10,659 nt of DNA from Candidatus Saccharibacteria bacterium CG10_big_fil_rev_8_21_14_0_10_47_8 (lineage in GTDB: Bacteria; Patescibacteriota; Saccharimonadia; Saccharimonadales; UBA10212), in contig PFEG01000025.1 of the NCBI GenBank assembly GCA_002793885.1, positions 2,059 to 12,717 of the forward strand, in the 5' to 3' direction. The notes beneath the pieces are model-generated. The model was given only the letters and a program-made list of their open reading frames with translations. It ran no database searches and had not been told where the DNA came from. The position numbers and the translations under genes are program-made. Below, in pieces: positions 1 to 6,032 of this stretch (the stretch's first letter is position 1; each line of letters begins with the position of its first letter).

Positions 1-5
1 TTATC

Positions 6-34
6 TTGCGAAGTAAAAGCGCTCATGGTATATA
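6..34 (+). promoter_or_regulatory. Promoter of the surface-protein cluster
   Basis: A -35-like TTGCGA (6-11) is followed by a 17-base spacer and an extended -10, TGGTATATA (26-34; hexamer 29-34). Transcription would be expected to begin about seven bases past the hexamer, right at the GTG at 41. The first gene would therefore be read from a leaderless or nearly leaderless transcript. This is seen in the sequence; activity is inferred. Confidence 0.6.
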
Positions 35-40
35 TAAATA

Positions 41-1339
41 GTGAAAGACCTAAATAAAAATAAAACTACTATGCAAAAAACTATGCCCAGTAAGCATAAA
101 AGCTATATCAAAAGGGCGCAGTTATTTGGGACTGTACTAATACTGGCGATTATGAGTCTAACCTCGTTATTGGTGACAGGCAATGCTGGAGCGGCTCAGA
201 TTACTACTAGGTCATTAACCATTTCTTCGGGAGTACCTAGCGCCTCATCTCAAACCTATACTTATGGTTTCACTACGGCAACCACCGCGGCCATTCAATC
301 AATTGAGTTCGAGGCTTGTACGACAGCCATAGGTACCTGTACCGGGCCAACCGGCCAAACTATTAACGCCGGCACAGAGGCATCTAGATCCGGCTGGACA
401 AACGCTACGACTTTTGTGCGAAATGCGACTGGTGCCAATGGCTGTACACCAGCCGCTAATGTACTCTGTCTGGATCGTACCCAGGTTGCTGGCGAGACCG
501 CAGGAGCCAGAACGTTGGGCTGGAACACTCAAACTAACCCCTCAACTGCGAATGTGGCTTTTTTTATAAGGATTACTACGTATTCTGACGCCGCTTGGCT
601 TACCTCGGTTGATACCGGTACGGTTGCTTCAGCTGTCGTCCAAACCCTCACAATTAACGCCGCTGTTGCTGAAATTTTGAACTTCTGCGTAGGCTCTAGC
701 ATCGTAAATGATGCCACTACCTCGATTGCCACTGACTGCACTGGCGTATCGGGCACATCCGTTAATATTGGTACATTGGACCCAGTCTCGGTTAACGTCT
801 CACCAATCAATACCAACGGCGGCGACAACAAAAACGGCGTGGCTATGGTTCGGACAAATGCTTCCAACGGCACGGTAATTTATTATGACGCTATTCAGCA
901 ATCTGGTACCAACCACCTGGGCACTCTGCGTATAAGTGGCGCCAGCTGTAATGCCGGCAGTGTTTCTACGGACCAGTGTATTGACGCTCAAGGTGCTACC
1001 CAAGCCGCTTTTACCCCCCCCACCGAAAAGTTTGGTATGACTATTGGCGGTACTAATTGTGGCAGTACAACTAGCTATTCATGCGTATACGCGTCGGGTA
1101 CTAACAACTTGGAGCCCTCAACCAACTATGTGGGCGCAGCTGCCAATGCTTATGGCACAAGCAACGGCTTTGCCTGGGTAGAAAGCGGTACTGCTACACA
1201 GATAGCCGACACGCCCGGTGCCACAAAAGTGATTGATGATGAGGCTTTGGTGCTAAGGTTTGCCTCTATATCGGCTATTACAACCCCGTTTGGTTCGTAT
1301 ACCGCACAAGCTGACTTTATAGCAGTACCTACTTACTAA
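41..1339 (+). CDS. Secreted FExC/FCVG-domain surface protein A
   Basis: This is a 432-residue exported protein of unrecognised family. A basic N-terminus and a hydrophobic stretch (about residues 28-46) form a signal peptide with likely cleavage near A51-A52. The mature part is rich in Thr, Ala, Ser, Asn and Gly, as in beta-sandwich surface proteins. Domain 1 (about 53-205) has FEAC (90-93) and FFIRITTY (174-181). Domain 2 (about 206-432) opens with FCVG (215-218) and ends in a strand of the type GSYTAQADFIAVPTY. No sortase motif or C-terminal membrane helix is visible, so it is probably released or held non-covalently. The product of the next gene is a paralogue with the same motif order. 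GTG at 41 is chosen because a good promoter ends just before it; ATG at 71 or 83 would also leave a complete signal peptide. A run of eight C at 1014-1021 lies inside the gene. The cell-surface role is inferred. Confidence 0.85.
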   Translation: MKDLNKNKTTMQKTMPSKHKSYIKRAQLFGTVLILAIMSLTSLLVTGNAGAAQITTRSLTISSGVPSASSQTYTYGFTTATTAAIQSIEFEACTTAIGTCTGPTGQTINAGTEASRSGWTNATTFVRNATGANGCTPAANVLCLDRTQVAGETAGARTLGWNTQTNPSTANVAFFIRITTYSDAAWLTSVDTGTVASAVVQTLTINAAVAEILNFCVGSSIVNDATTSIATDCTGVSGTSVNIGTLDPVSVNVSPINTNGGDNKNGVAMVRTNASNGTVIYYDAIQQSGTNHLGTLRISGASCNAGSVSTDQCIDAQGATQAAFTPPTEKFGMTIGGTNCGSTTSYSCVYASGTNNLEPSTNYVGAAANAYGTSNGFAWVESGTATQIADTPGATKVIDDEALVLRFASISAITTPFGSYTAQADFIAVPTY

Positions 1340-1355
1340 ATTGGCGGTGCCATAA

Positions 1356-2420
1356 ATGGCGGTTAAACCACTACTTACTAAACACCACAGTTTGGCCCGT
1401 ATTCTGCTACTATCTTTTATTAGTTTGTTATTGTTGCCGTTTTTTACGTTTCAAGCTAGTGCCCAACAGCTGACGGGTCGTTCTATAACCGTATCTACCG
1501 CTTCCCCCTCGGTCGCAGTTACTCACGACTTTAGGTTTACTTATGTTTCAACAAGTTCCGTTGGCTCACTGGTCTTTGAATACTGCGATAACTCGCCACT
1601 ACCATATCAGCCCTGCAACGCTCCACCTGGTTTGGATTTGACCCCAGCGACGCTGTCAAGCCAAACCGGCAACACAGGTTTCGGGGTAGATGCCATAGAT
1701 ACTACTGCCAACAGGCTGGTGCTTAGCCGGGCCCCAGCAGCATCAACAGCTACCCCTAGCGAGTATGTTATTACTGGCTTTAATAACCCCTCAGTACCTT
1801 CGAGCACCGAATTTATCCGGATTGCCACTTATGCTACGGCCGATGGCAGCGGCTCTTTTACCGATAACGGCTCGGTTGCTTATGCCACGACCAATCCATT
1901 CTTAGTCGGCGCGTTTGTCCCGCCATTCTTGCGTTTTTGCGTGGGCATAACAGTAGCAAGTAATTGCTCCAGTGCCTCGGGTAATAGCATTGATCTTGGA
2001 GATTTATCGGCCAGCCATGCCAGTAGCGCCCAGTCACAGTTTGCTGCAGGCACCAACGACACCAGCGGTTTTAGCATTTACTCGCTAGGCACTACCATGA
2101 CGTCCGGTAATAATGTGATTCCACAGTTGAATAGCCCCTCGCCCAGTATCGCGGGTACTAGTCAGTTTGGCATTAATTTGCGGGCAAATTCTAGCCCCAG
2201 TGTCGGCCAAGAACCATCTGGCACGGGGAGCGCCGCGCCGACAGCCAACTATGCGACCCCTAATTCTTATATGTTTAGCGATGGTGATAGCATCGCCGCT
2301 AGTACATTACCGACAGACTTCAATAGAATGACGGTAGCCTACTTAGTTAATGTCAGCGCCGGCCAAAGTCCAGGAATCTATAGCACAACGCTTACATATA
2401 TGGCTGTAGTCCAGTTTTAA
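1356..2420 (+). CDS. Secreted FExC/FCVG-domain surface protein B
   Basis: This 354-residue exported protein is a paralogue of the gene upstream and begins 16 bases after its stop, almost certainly in the same operon. The signal peptide is clear: a basic start, a leucine-rich core (about 16-31) and an ASA|QQ cleavage site after residue 36. Mature proteins A and B both begin with a Gln, a hydrophobic residue, Thr and then an Arg-Ser pair, followed by a beta strand. FEYC (74-77), FIRIATY (153-159) and FCVG (194-197) match FEAC, FIRITTY and FCVG of protein A with almost the same spacing (120 residues between FExC and FCVG here, 125 in A). The last strand (GIYSTTLTYMAVVQF) also parallels A. No membrane anchor or sortase signal is seen. 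A second Cys at about eight residues after FCVG suggests a small disulfide loop. The biochemical function is not recognised. It may form a paired surface structure with A. Confidence 0.85.
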   Translation: MAVKPLLTKHHSLARILLLSFISLLLLPFFTFQASAQQLTGRSITVSTASPSVAVTHDFRFTYVSTSSVGSLVFEYCDNSPLPYQPCNAPPGLDLTPATLSSQTGNTGFGVDAIDTTANRLVLSRAPAASTATPSEYVITGFNNPSVPSSTEFIRIATYATADGSGSFTDNGSVAYATTNPFLVGAFVPPFLRFCVGITVASNCSSASGNSIDLGDLSASHASSAQSQFAAGTNDTSGFSIYSLGTTMTSGNNVIPQLNSPSPSIAGTSQFGINLRANSSPSVGQEPSGTGSAAPTANYATPNSYMFSDGDSIAASTLPTDFNRMTVAYLVNVSAGQSPGIYSTTLTYMAVVQF

Positions 2421-2424
2421 TTTT

Positions 2425-2464
2425 TGTTATACTAAACCTCAGACGAAACAATATGGGGTATAAC
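2425..2464 (+). promoter_or_regulatory. Candidate internal promoter(s) before the DUF916-like gene
   Basis: An extended -10, TGTTATACT (2425-2433), begins five bases after the preceding stop; its -35 is weak. A second -10-like hexamer, TATAAC (2459-2464), lies 8 bases before the ATG at 2473 and resembles the leaderless layout of other genes here. AGGA at 2465-2468 could instead act as a short-spaced ribosome binding site. Either would let the two membrane-anchored genes be expressed apart from the paralogue pair. Confidence 0.4.
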
Positions 2465-2472
2465 AGGATTAC

Positions 2473-3447
2473 ATGTATCATTTTAGGCGTTTAGTAGCTG
2501 CTGCGACCGCGATTATATTGGTATCTAACACACTGCCGGTTTTGGCCCAACAGGCGCCCTCAGGCAGTGGTATAAGCATCTCCCCGACAACGTCGGACTT
2601 TACGATTGCTCGCGGGCAAGCTCAGAAACTTGATATTACCCTCAAGAATATTACAGTTGGCAACATTACGGCTCAGGCCTATATCAACGATTTTACTTCC
2701 GATAACAGCACTGGCAGCCCTAGGATCATTACTGACCCCAATAAAAAGCTACTCACTAGTATTAGAGATTTTGTGATTGGGTTGGATGACGTACCTCTAA
2801 AAAAAGGCGAACAAAAAAAGCTGAGCCTTGCCTTGCAGATGCCGGCCAACGTTTCACCCGGAGCTTACTACGGAATAATTCGCTTTAAAGCTGTACCCGC
2901 CGGAGAGAATGCACCCGAGAGTGGCGAGGTAGCATTATCGGCAAGTGTGGGTACAATAGTGTTTATAACGGTACCGGGCACCATCAAAGAGCAAGTACAG
3001 CTTACAGCTCTCCATGTATATAACGGCAAACACGAAGGTACATTTTTCTTTAGAAAGCCAACAGATATAGGCGTAGAAGTCAGAAATTTGGGCAACGGCC
3101 TGGCCAAACCATTTGGCACAATTGAACTACAAGATATGTTTGGTAAAAGTGCCTACAATTATCAGCTTAATAGCACCACTCCGCGTGGTAACGTGTTGCC
3201 GGGTAGTAGCCGAATATTTATCAATCAGACAAAAAATATCAGTAAGCCCGGCCGCTATACTGTTATGGCCAGCGTAGCTTACGGTTCCGGGTCCGAAGTT
3301 TTGGTGCTAGATAAGACTTTTTGGTATATACCCGGCTGGCTGATGGTTGTTATATTGGCCGTATTGGCCTTTTTGGCTCTAACGGCTTACTGGTCATACA
3401 GGCATCATCGTTTATCACTCAAGCGCCCGCATAGGCGCAAGGGCTAA
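2473..3447 (+). CDS. DUF916-like membrane-anchored surface protein
   Basis: This 324-residue protein has the layout of the DUF916/DUF3324 (WxL-interacting) proteins of Gram-positive csc clusters. It has a signal peptide (1-25, VLA|QQ), two exported beta-sandwich domains, one C-terminal membrane helix (about 288-308) and a short, strongly basic cytoplasmic tail (RHHRLSLKRPHRRKG). The first domain contains the usual opening, in which a TIARG-type turn is followed by LDITLKNIT and an INDF strand (residues 44-74), and later PANVSPGAYYGIIRFKAVP (124-142), typical of this fold. In Firmicutes such proteins tether secreted partners and bind peptidoglycan. Here the two secreted neighbours lack a WxL motif, so partner binding is only inferred from gene order. 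Family assignment rests on architecture and motif feel, not on a profile search. An alternative is a generic COG1470-like or BACON-type beta-sandwich protein. Confidence 0.75.
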   Translation: MYHFRRLVAAATAIILVSNTLPVLAQQAPSGSGISISPTTSDFTIARGQAQKLDITLKNITVGNITAQAYINDFTSDNSTGSPRIITDPNKKLLTSIRDFVIGLDDVPLKKGEQKKLSLALQMPANVSPGAYYGIIRFKAVPAGENAPESGEVALSASVGTIVFITVPGTIKEQVQLTALHVYNGKHEGTFFFRKPTDIGVEVRNLGNGLAKPFGTIELQDMFGKSAYNYQLNSTTPRGNVLPGSSRIFINQTKNISKPGRYTVMASVAYGSGSEVLVLDKTFWYIPGWLMVVILAVLAFLALTAYWSYRHHRLSLKRPHRRKG

Positions 3448-3492
3448 GAGGTCAAAAGACCGCGATGAATCAGCACGCGGTAAGTTGGTGAT

Positions 3493-4386
3493 ATGGTAAG
3501 AACAATCAATTTAACTAGATTCTCAGTTGCTACCCTAGCTTTCTTGGCTGTATTGATGTTTATTTCAGTTTCAGCATCAGCTGTTACGCAGCAATCTGGC
3601 TCGGTAGGCATAGAAGGCAAGATACCGTCTAATCCACCCACCCAGGCAGCAACGATAGACATCCCAGGCAACGGCCAAAGTTTTAGCACTTTACCGATTA
3701 CGGTCGCTGGTAGATGCAAAACCGGACTATTAGTCGAGATATTTAAAAATAACGTTTTTGCGGGGTCGGTAGTCTGCACCAACGGAAGCTACTCATTAAA
3801 AGTAGACATATTCAGTGGTAGGAACGACTTGGTGGCCAGGGTCTATGATGATCTTAATCAAGCCGGCCCGGACTCCAACACGGTTAGCGTGACTTTTAAT
3901 GATGGGTTGCCCAACACTGGCCCGCGGGTTTCGCTGACAAGCGTTTACGCTAAACGCGGTGCGAATCCTAACGCTAACTTAAGTTGGCCGTTAACCCTGA
4001 GCGGTGGTACTGGCCCTTATGCTGTTAGTGTGGACTGGGGAGATAAAAGTGCCCCCGACTTATTTAGTCGCCAGGTTGCCGGTGATTTTGATATCCAGCA
4101 TGTTTGCGGCCAGTCTGGAATTTATAATGTTACGATTAAAGTCACAGATGCCAATGGTTCAACAGCTTTTTTGCAAGTCGTGGCTATCTGCAATGGCTCT
4201 ATCCAGCAGTCGGCCACAACTAGTGGAGGGGCGGGTAACACAACCTCTAAAAGCGCTCCAGGTCTGGTCTTTTGGGTCGTAGTTGGGCTATTTATACCCA
4301 TACTGCTAAGTTCTTTTTGGCTGGGTAAACAACACCAATTACAGACTATTCGCGATAGGCTTCGCCATGGCGAGAGACCTCTGTGA
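3493..4386 (+). CDS. Ig-like/PKD-domain membrane-anchored protein
   Basis: This 297-residue exported protein is anchored at its C-terminus. The signal peptide spans 1-30 (SASA|VTQQ). An Ig-like domain (about 51-135) begins TIDIPGNGQSFSTLPITVAG and has Cys75 and Cys95 placed for a disulfide. A PKD-like domain follows (about 145-233) with the typical WGD turn (182-184) and a GIYNVTIKVTD strand (209-219); Cys205 and Cys233 may pair. A Ser/Thr/Gly-rich linker leads to one membrane helix (257-276) and a basic cytoplasmic tail. PKD and Ig-like repeats usually mediate protein or glycan contacts at the surface. It lies 45 bases after the DUF916-like gene and shares that protein's membrane topology, so both could anchor the secreted pair upstream. 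The ligand is unknown. No ribosome binding site is obvious at the ATG. Confidence 0.8.
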   Translation: MVRTINLTRFSVATLAFLAVLMFISVSASAVTQQSGSVGIEGKIPSNPPTQAATIDIPGNGQSFSTLPITVAGRCKTGLLVEIFKNNVFAGSVVCTNGSYSLKVDIFSGRNDLVARVYDDLNQAGPDSNTVSVTFNDGLPNTGPRVSLTSVYAKRGANPNANLSWPLTLSGGTGPYAVSVDWGDKSAPDLFSRQVAGDFDIQHVCGQSGIYNVTIKVTDANGSTAFLQVVAICNGSIQQSATTSGGAGNTTSKSAPGLVFWVVVGLFIPILLSSFWLGKQHQLQTIRDRLRHGERPL

Positions 4387-4470
4387 CACCTTAGCCTGCC
4401 AACCAGCAGAGCAGGTTGCACAGCAAGACTATTGGCAAATCACTGTGTCGAAAACTACGATTCTCACTCA

Positions 4471-4558
4471 CCGTATTGTTATATACGGCTTGCGCCGATT
4501 CTCGTTTTCTCCTTATGATTTATCCAATCACAGGGGTCTCGTCGAGGCAAAGCCTGTG
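4471..4558 (+). promoter_or_regulatory. Structured intergenic region upstream of mnmA
   Basis: The gap 4387-4573 has no convincing gene. Three hairpins can be drawn. CCGTAT/ATACGG (4471-4476 with 4483-4488) overlaps CGGC/GCCG (4486-4489 with 4494-4497), so these two exclude each other. CACAGG/CCTGTG (4529-4534 with 4553-4558) encloses a smaller stem around CTCGTCGAG (4538-4546). An extended -10-like TGTTATATA (4477-4485) lies in the first hairpin. This could be a leader, a small RNA, or the end of the surface operon. No known riboswitch class is recognised. Confidence 0.3.
4486..4511 (+). terminator. Possible weak terminator after the surface cluster
   Basis: A short GC stem, CGGC-TTGC-GCCG (4486-4497), is followed by a T-rich stretch (4498-4511) interrupted by other bases. 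The stem is only four pairs and the tract is imperfect, so intrinsic termination is uncertain. Confidence 0.25.
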
Positions 4559-4565
4559 GTAAACT
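4557..4565 (+). promoter_or_regulatory. Candidate extended -10 of mnmA
   Basis: TGGTAAACT (4557-4565) carries the TG extension and four of six consensus -10 bases. It ends 8 bases before the mnmA ATG. This matches the spacing at alaS and suggests a leaderless message. It overlaps the 3' arm of the hairpin at 4529-4558. Confidence 0.4.
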
Positions 4566-4573
4566 GTTAGCCG

Positions 4574-5731
4574 ATGAAAACGGTTTTTGTAGGTCTAAGC
4601 GGTGGAGTGGATAGCTCCGTAGCGGCAGCTTTGCTTAAAGAGCAGGGCTACAGGGTCGTGGGTGTTTATATGAAAAACTGGAGCCGTGATTTGCCTGGCA
4701 TGCCATGCCCGTGGAAGGACGACTACCAAGATGCCAAGCGTGTGGCCGTACAGCTGGGTATAGAGTTTAAAATGTACGATTTCGAAAAGGACTACCAGCG
4801 CAAAGTGGTAGATTACATGCTAGCCGAATATCGGGCTGGCCACACACCCAACCCCGACATTATGTGTAATCAAGAAATAAAATTTAAACTTTTTTTGCAA
4901 ACTGCCCTGGAAGATGGCGCCGATTATATTGCCACCGGCCACTACGCCCGCATTGTGAAAGGTCTCACCTCTCACAGGTTGCTAATGGCAAAAGACGCTA
5001 ATAAGGACCAGACATATTTTTTATACCGAGTCACAGAAGAAGCCCTTAAAAAGACCATCTTTCCTCTCGGCGGGCTTACAAAGCCGGAAGTCAGAAAGCT
5101 GGCCAGCAAATACAAGCTAGTTACAGCTGACAAGAAAGAAAGCATGGGCATTTGTTTCGTGGGCAAAGTTGGTATAAAAGATTTTCTTAGCCAATACATC
5201 AAAGCTAAACCAGGTGAAATTATTAATCAGCGTGGTGAGTCAGTAGGCCAGCACGACGGCGCGATTTTTTACACCGTTGGCCAGCGGCATGGGTTGGATG
5301 TTGGCGGCGGGTTGCCTTATTACGTAGTTGGCAAAGATATGAAGAAAAACCAAGTTTACGTTACAACCGATCTACAAGATGAGCGATTATGGAGCAATAC
5401 CATCAGATTAGTTGATGTACACTGGATAAATGGCCCACCCACTTTCCAGGGCCGGGCCTTGGAAAATTTGGAAAACTTAGAAAATCTTATGGTCAGGACT
5501 AGGCACAGGGCAAAACTTATACCGATAAAATTACTTAATCTCACAAAAATTTCTGCGAAATCTTACGGGACAAGCAAGTTTACCCGCCAAAGTTTCTCCG
5601 AAACTTCCGGCAGGTCAAGTAATTCGGAGTGGGTGGTGGAGCTTGACGAGGAAGTGCGTGCCTTAACCCCCGGCCAGTCAGCGGTGATTTATTCTGGCGA
5701 GCAGGTGCTGGGCGGCGGCATTGTGGTTTAG
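4574..5731 (+). CDS. mnmA: tRNA-specific 2-thiouridylase MnmA
   Basis: MnmA activates U34 in the wobble position of Lys, Glu and Gln tRNAs with ATP and transfers sulfur to give 2-thiouridine, in the cytoplasm. The PP-loop SGGVDSS is at residues 9-15. The catalytic cysteine lies in PDIMCNQEIKF (Cys98) and the second, persulfide-carrying cysteine in MGICFVGK (Cys194). TVGQRHGL (234-241) and the C-terminal barrel strand TPGQSAVIYSGEQVLGGGIV are also diagnostic. At 385 residues it is slightly longer than the usual 350-370. The excess lies in the C-terminal barrel: a LEN tandem repeat (296-304) and a Ser/Lys-rich insert (about 325-351) encoded by a DNA palindrome. Both active-site cysteines are kept, so the enzyme should be functional. 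ATG at 4574 begins directly at the conserved N-terminal strand and follows a promoter-like element. The sulfur donor partner is not in the window. Confidence 0.97.
   Translation: MKTVFVGLSGGVDSSVAAALLKEQGYRVVGVYMKNWSRDLPGMPCPWKDDYQDAKRVAVQLGIEFKMYDFEKDYQRKVVDYMLAEYRAGHTPNPDIMCNQEIKFKLFLQTALEDGADYIATGHYARIVKGLTSHRLLMAKDANKDQTYFLYRVTEEALKKTIFPLGGLTKPEVRKLASKYKLVTADKKESMGICFVGKVGIKDFLSQYIKAKPGEIINQRGESVGQHDGAIFYTVGQRHGLDVGGGLPYYVVGKDMKKNQVYVTTDLQDERLWSNTIRLVDVHWINGPPTFQGRALENLENLENLMVRTRHRAKLIPIKLLNLTKISAKSYGTSKFTRQSFSETSGRSSNSEWVVELDEEVRALTPGQSAVIYSGEQVLGGGIVV
5576..5620. repeat. 45-base imperfect palindrome inside mnmA
   Basis: The left arm 5576-5596 and right arm 5600-5620 are near-perfect inverted repeats around a TCC loop. 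The inner seven pairs are perfect (AAGTTTC with GAAACTT), and the outer part pairs about 10 of 13 positions if one base is bulged. It lies in frame in the extra segment of the MnmA barrel and resembles in layout the protein-coding palindromic elements known from Rickettsia. No second copy was noticed in this window. Confidence 0.6.
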
Positions 5732-5763
5732 CTTGAGCAGTGATAACATAAAACTATCAATTA

Positions 5764-5769
5764 AAGGGG
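5764..5769 (+). promoter_or_regulatory. Ribosome binding site of the 65-residue protein
   Basis: AAGGGG lies 10 bases before the ATG at 5780. It is one of the few purine-rich, Shine-Dalgarno-like sites in the window and supports translation of this small gene. Confidence 0.5.
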
Positions 5770-5779
5770 TACAAAAACT

Positions 5780-5977
5780 ATGGGACTATTCGGCTTTTTG
5801 AAGAAGAAAAAAGATGATACCGGCAGTGTAACGCCGAGCTCTGGGTTACCAACCGATTCAACCACCACCGATGTTAACGTATCTGTGCCTCCGGTTCAAA
5901 CGCCACCAGCTCCAAGTTCAGCACCTACCAATCCTGTTAGCGGCGACCCTATAAATCCCGCACCTCCAGCGCAGTAA
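5780..5977 (+). CDS. Small basic-head, proline/threonine-rich protein
   Basis: This 65-residue protein is of unknown function. The first eleven residues, MGLFGFLKKKK, form a short hydrophobic and basic head that could lie on the membrane surface as an amphipathic peptide. The rest (about 12-65) is a low-complexity tail of Pro, Thr, Ser, Val and Ala, almost certainly disordered. No Cys, His or Trp is present and no enzyme motif is seen. A purine-rich ribosome binding site precedes the ATG, and the gene lies alone between mnmA and alaS on the same strand with 48 and 55 bases on either side. Similar GLFxFLKKKK heads start many small or membrane-peripheral proteins, so a membrane-associated role is plausible but unproven. 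Confidence 0.6.
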   Translation: MGLFGFLKKKKDDTGSVTPSSGLPTDSTTTDVNVSVPPVQTPPAPSSAPTNPVSGDPINPAPPAQ

Positions 5978-6015
5978 GCCGTATCTAAATATAGATTTAA
6001 GTCTTGATTTACCTC

Positions 6016-6024
6016 TGTTATAAT
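6016..6024 (+). promoter_or_regulatory. Extended -10 promoter of alaS
   Basis: TGTTATAAT (6016-6024) is a perfect extended -10. No good -35 lies at the normal distance. It ends 8 bases before the alaS ATG at 6033, so transcription should start at or within two or three bases of the start codon. Confidence 0.65.
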
Positions 6025-6032
6025 AGGTCGTA

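Noticed and set aside
529..873. Antisense 114-codon open frame opposite secreted protein A
   Set aside because: The + strand frame has a signal peptide, promoter and a paralogue; the antisense frame is a shadow.
3450..3464. GGTC-AAAA-GACC hairpin between the DUF916-like and PKD genes
   Set aside because: Only four pairs and no T-run; too weak to call a terminator or regulatory site.
4367..4570. Open frame of 67 codons between the PKD-protein gene and mnmA
   Set aside because: It overlaps the end of a sound gene, has no ribosome binding site or promoter in place, and its translation has no domain-like pattern; the hairpins in this stretch explain it better as non-coding.
5983..5996. ATCTA/TAGAT hairpin before alaS
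   Set aside because: Five AT-rich pairs without a T-run; expected by chance in AT-rich gaps.
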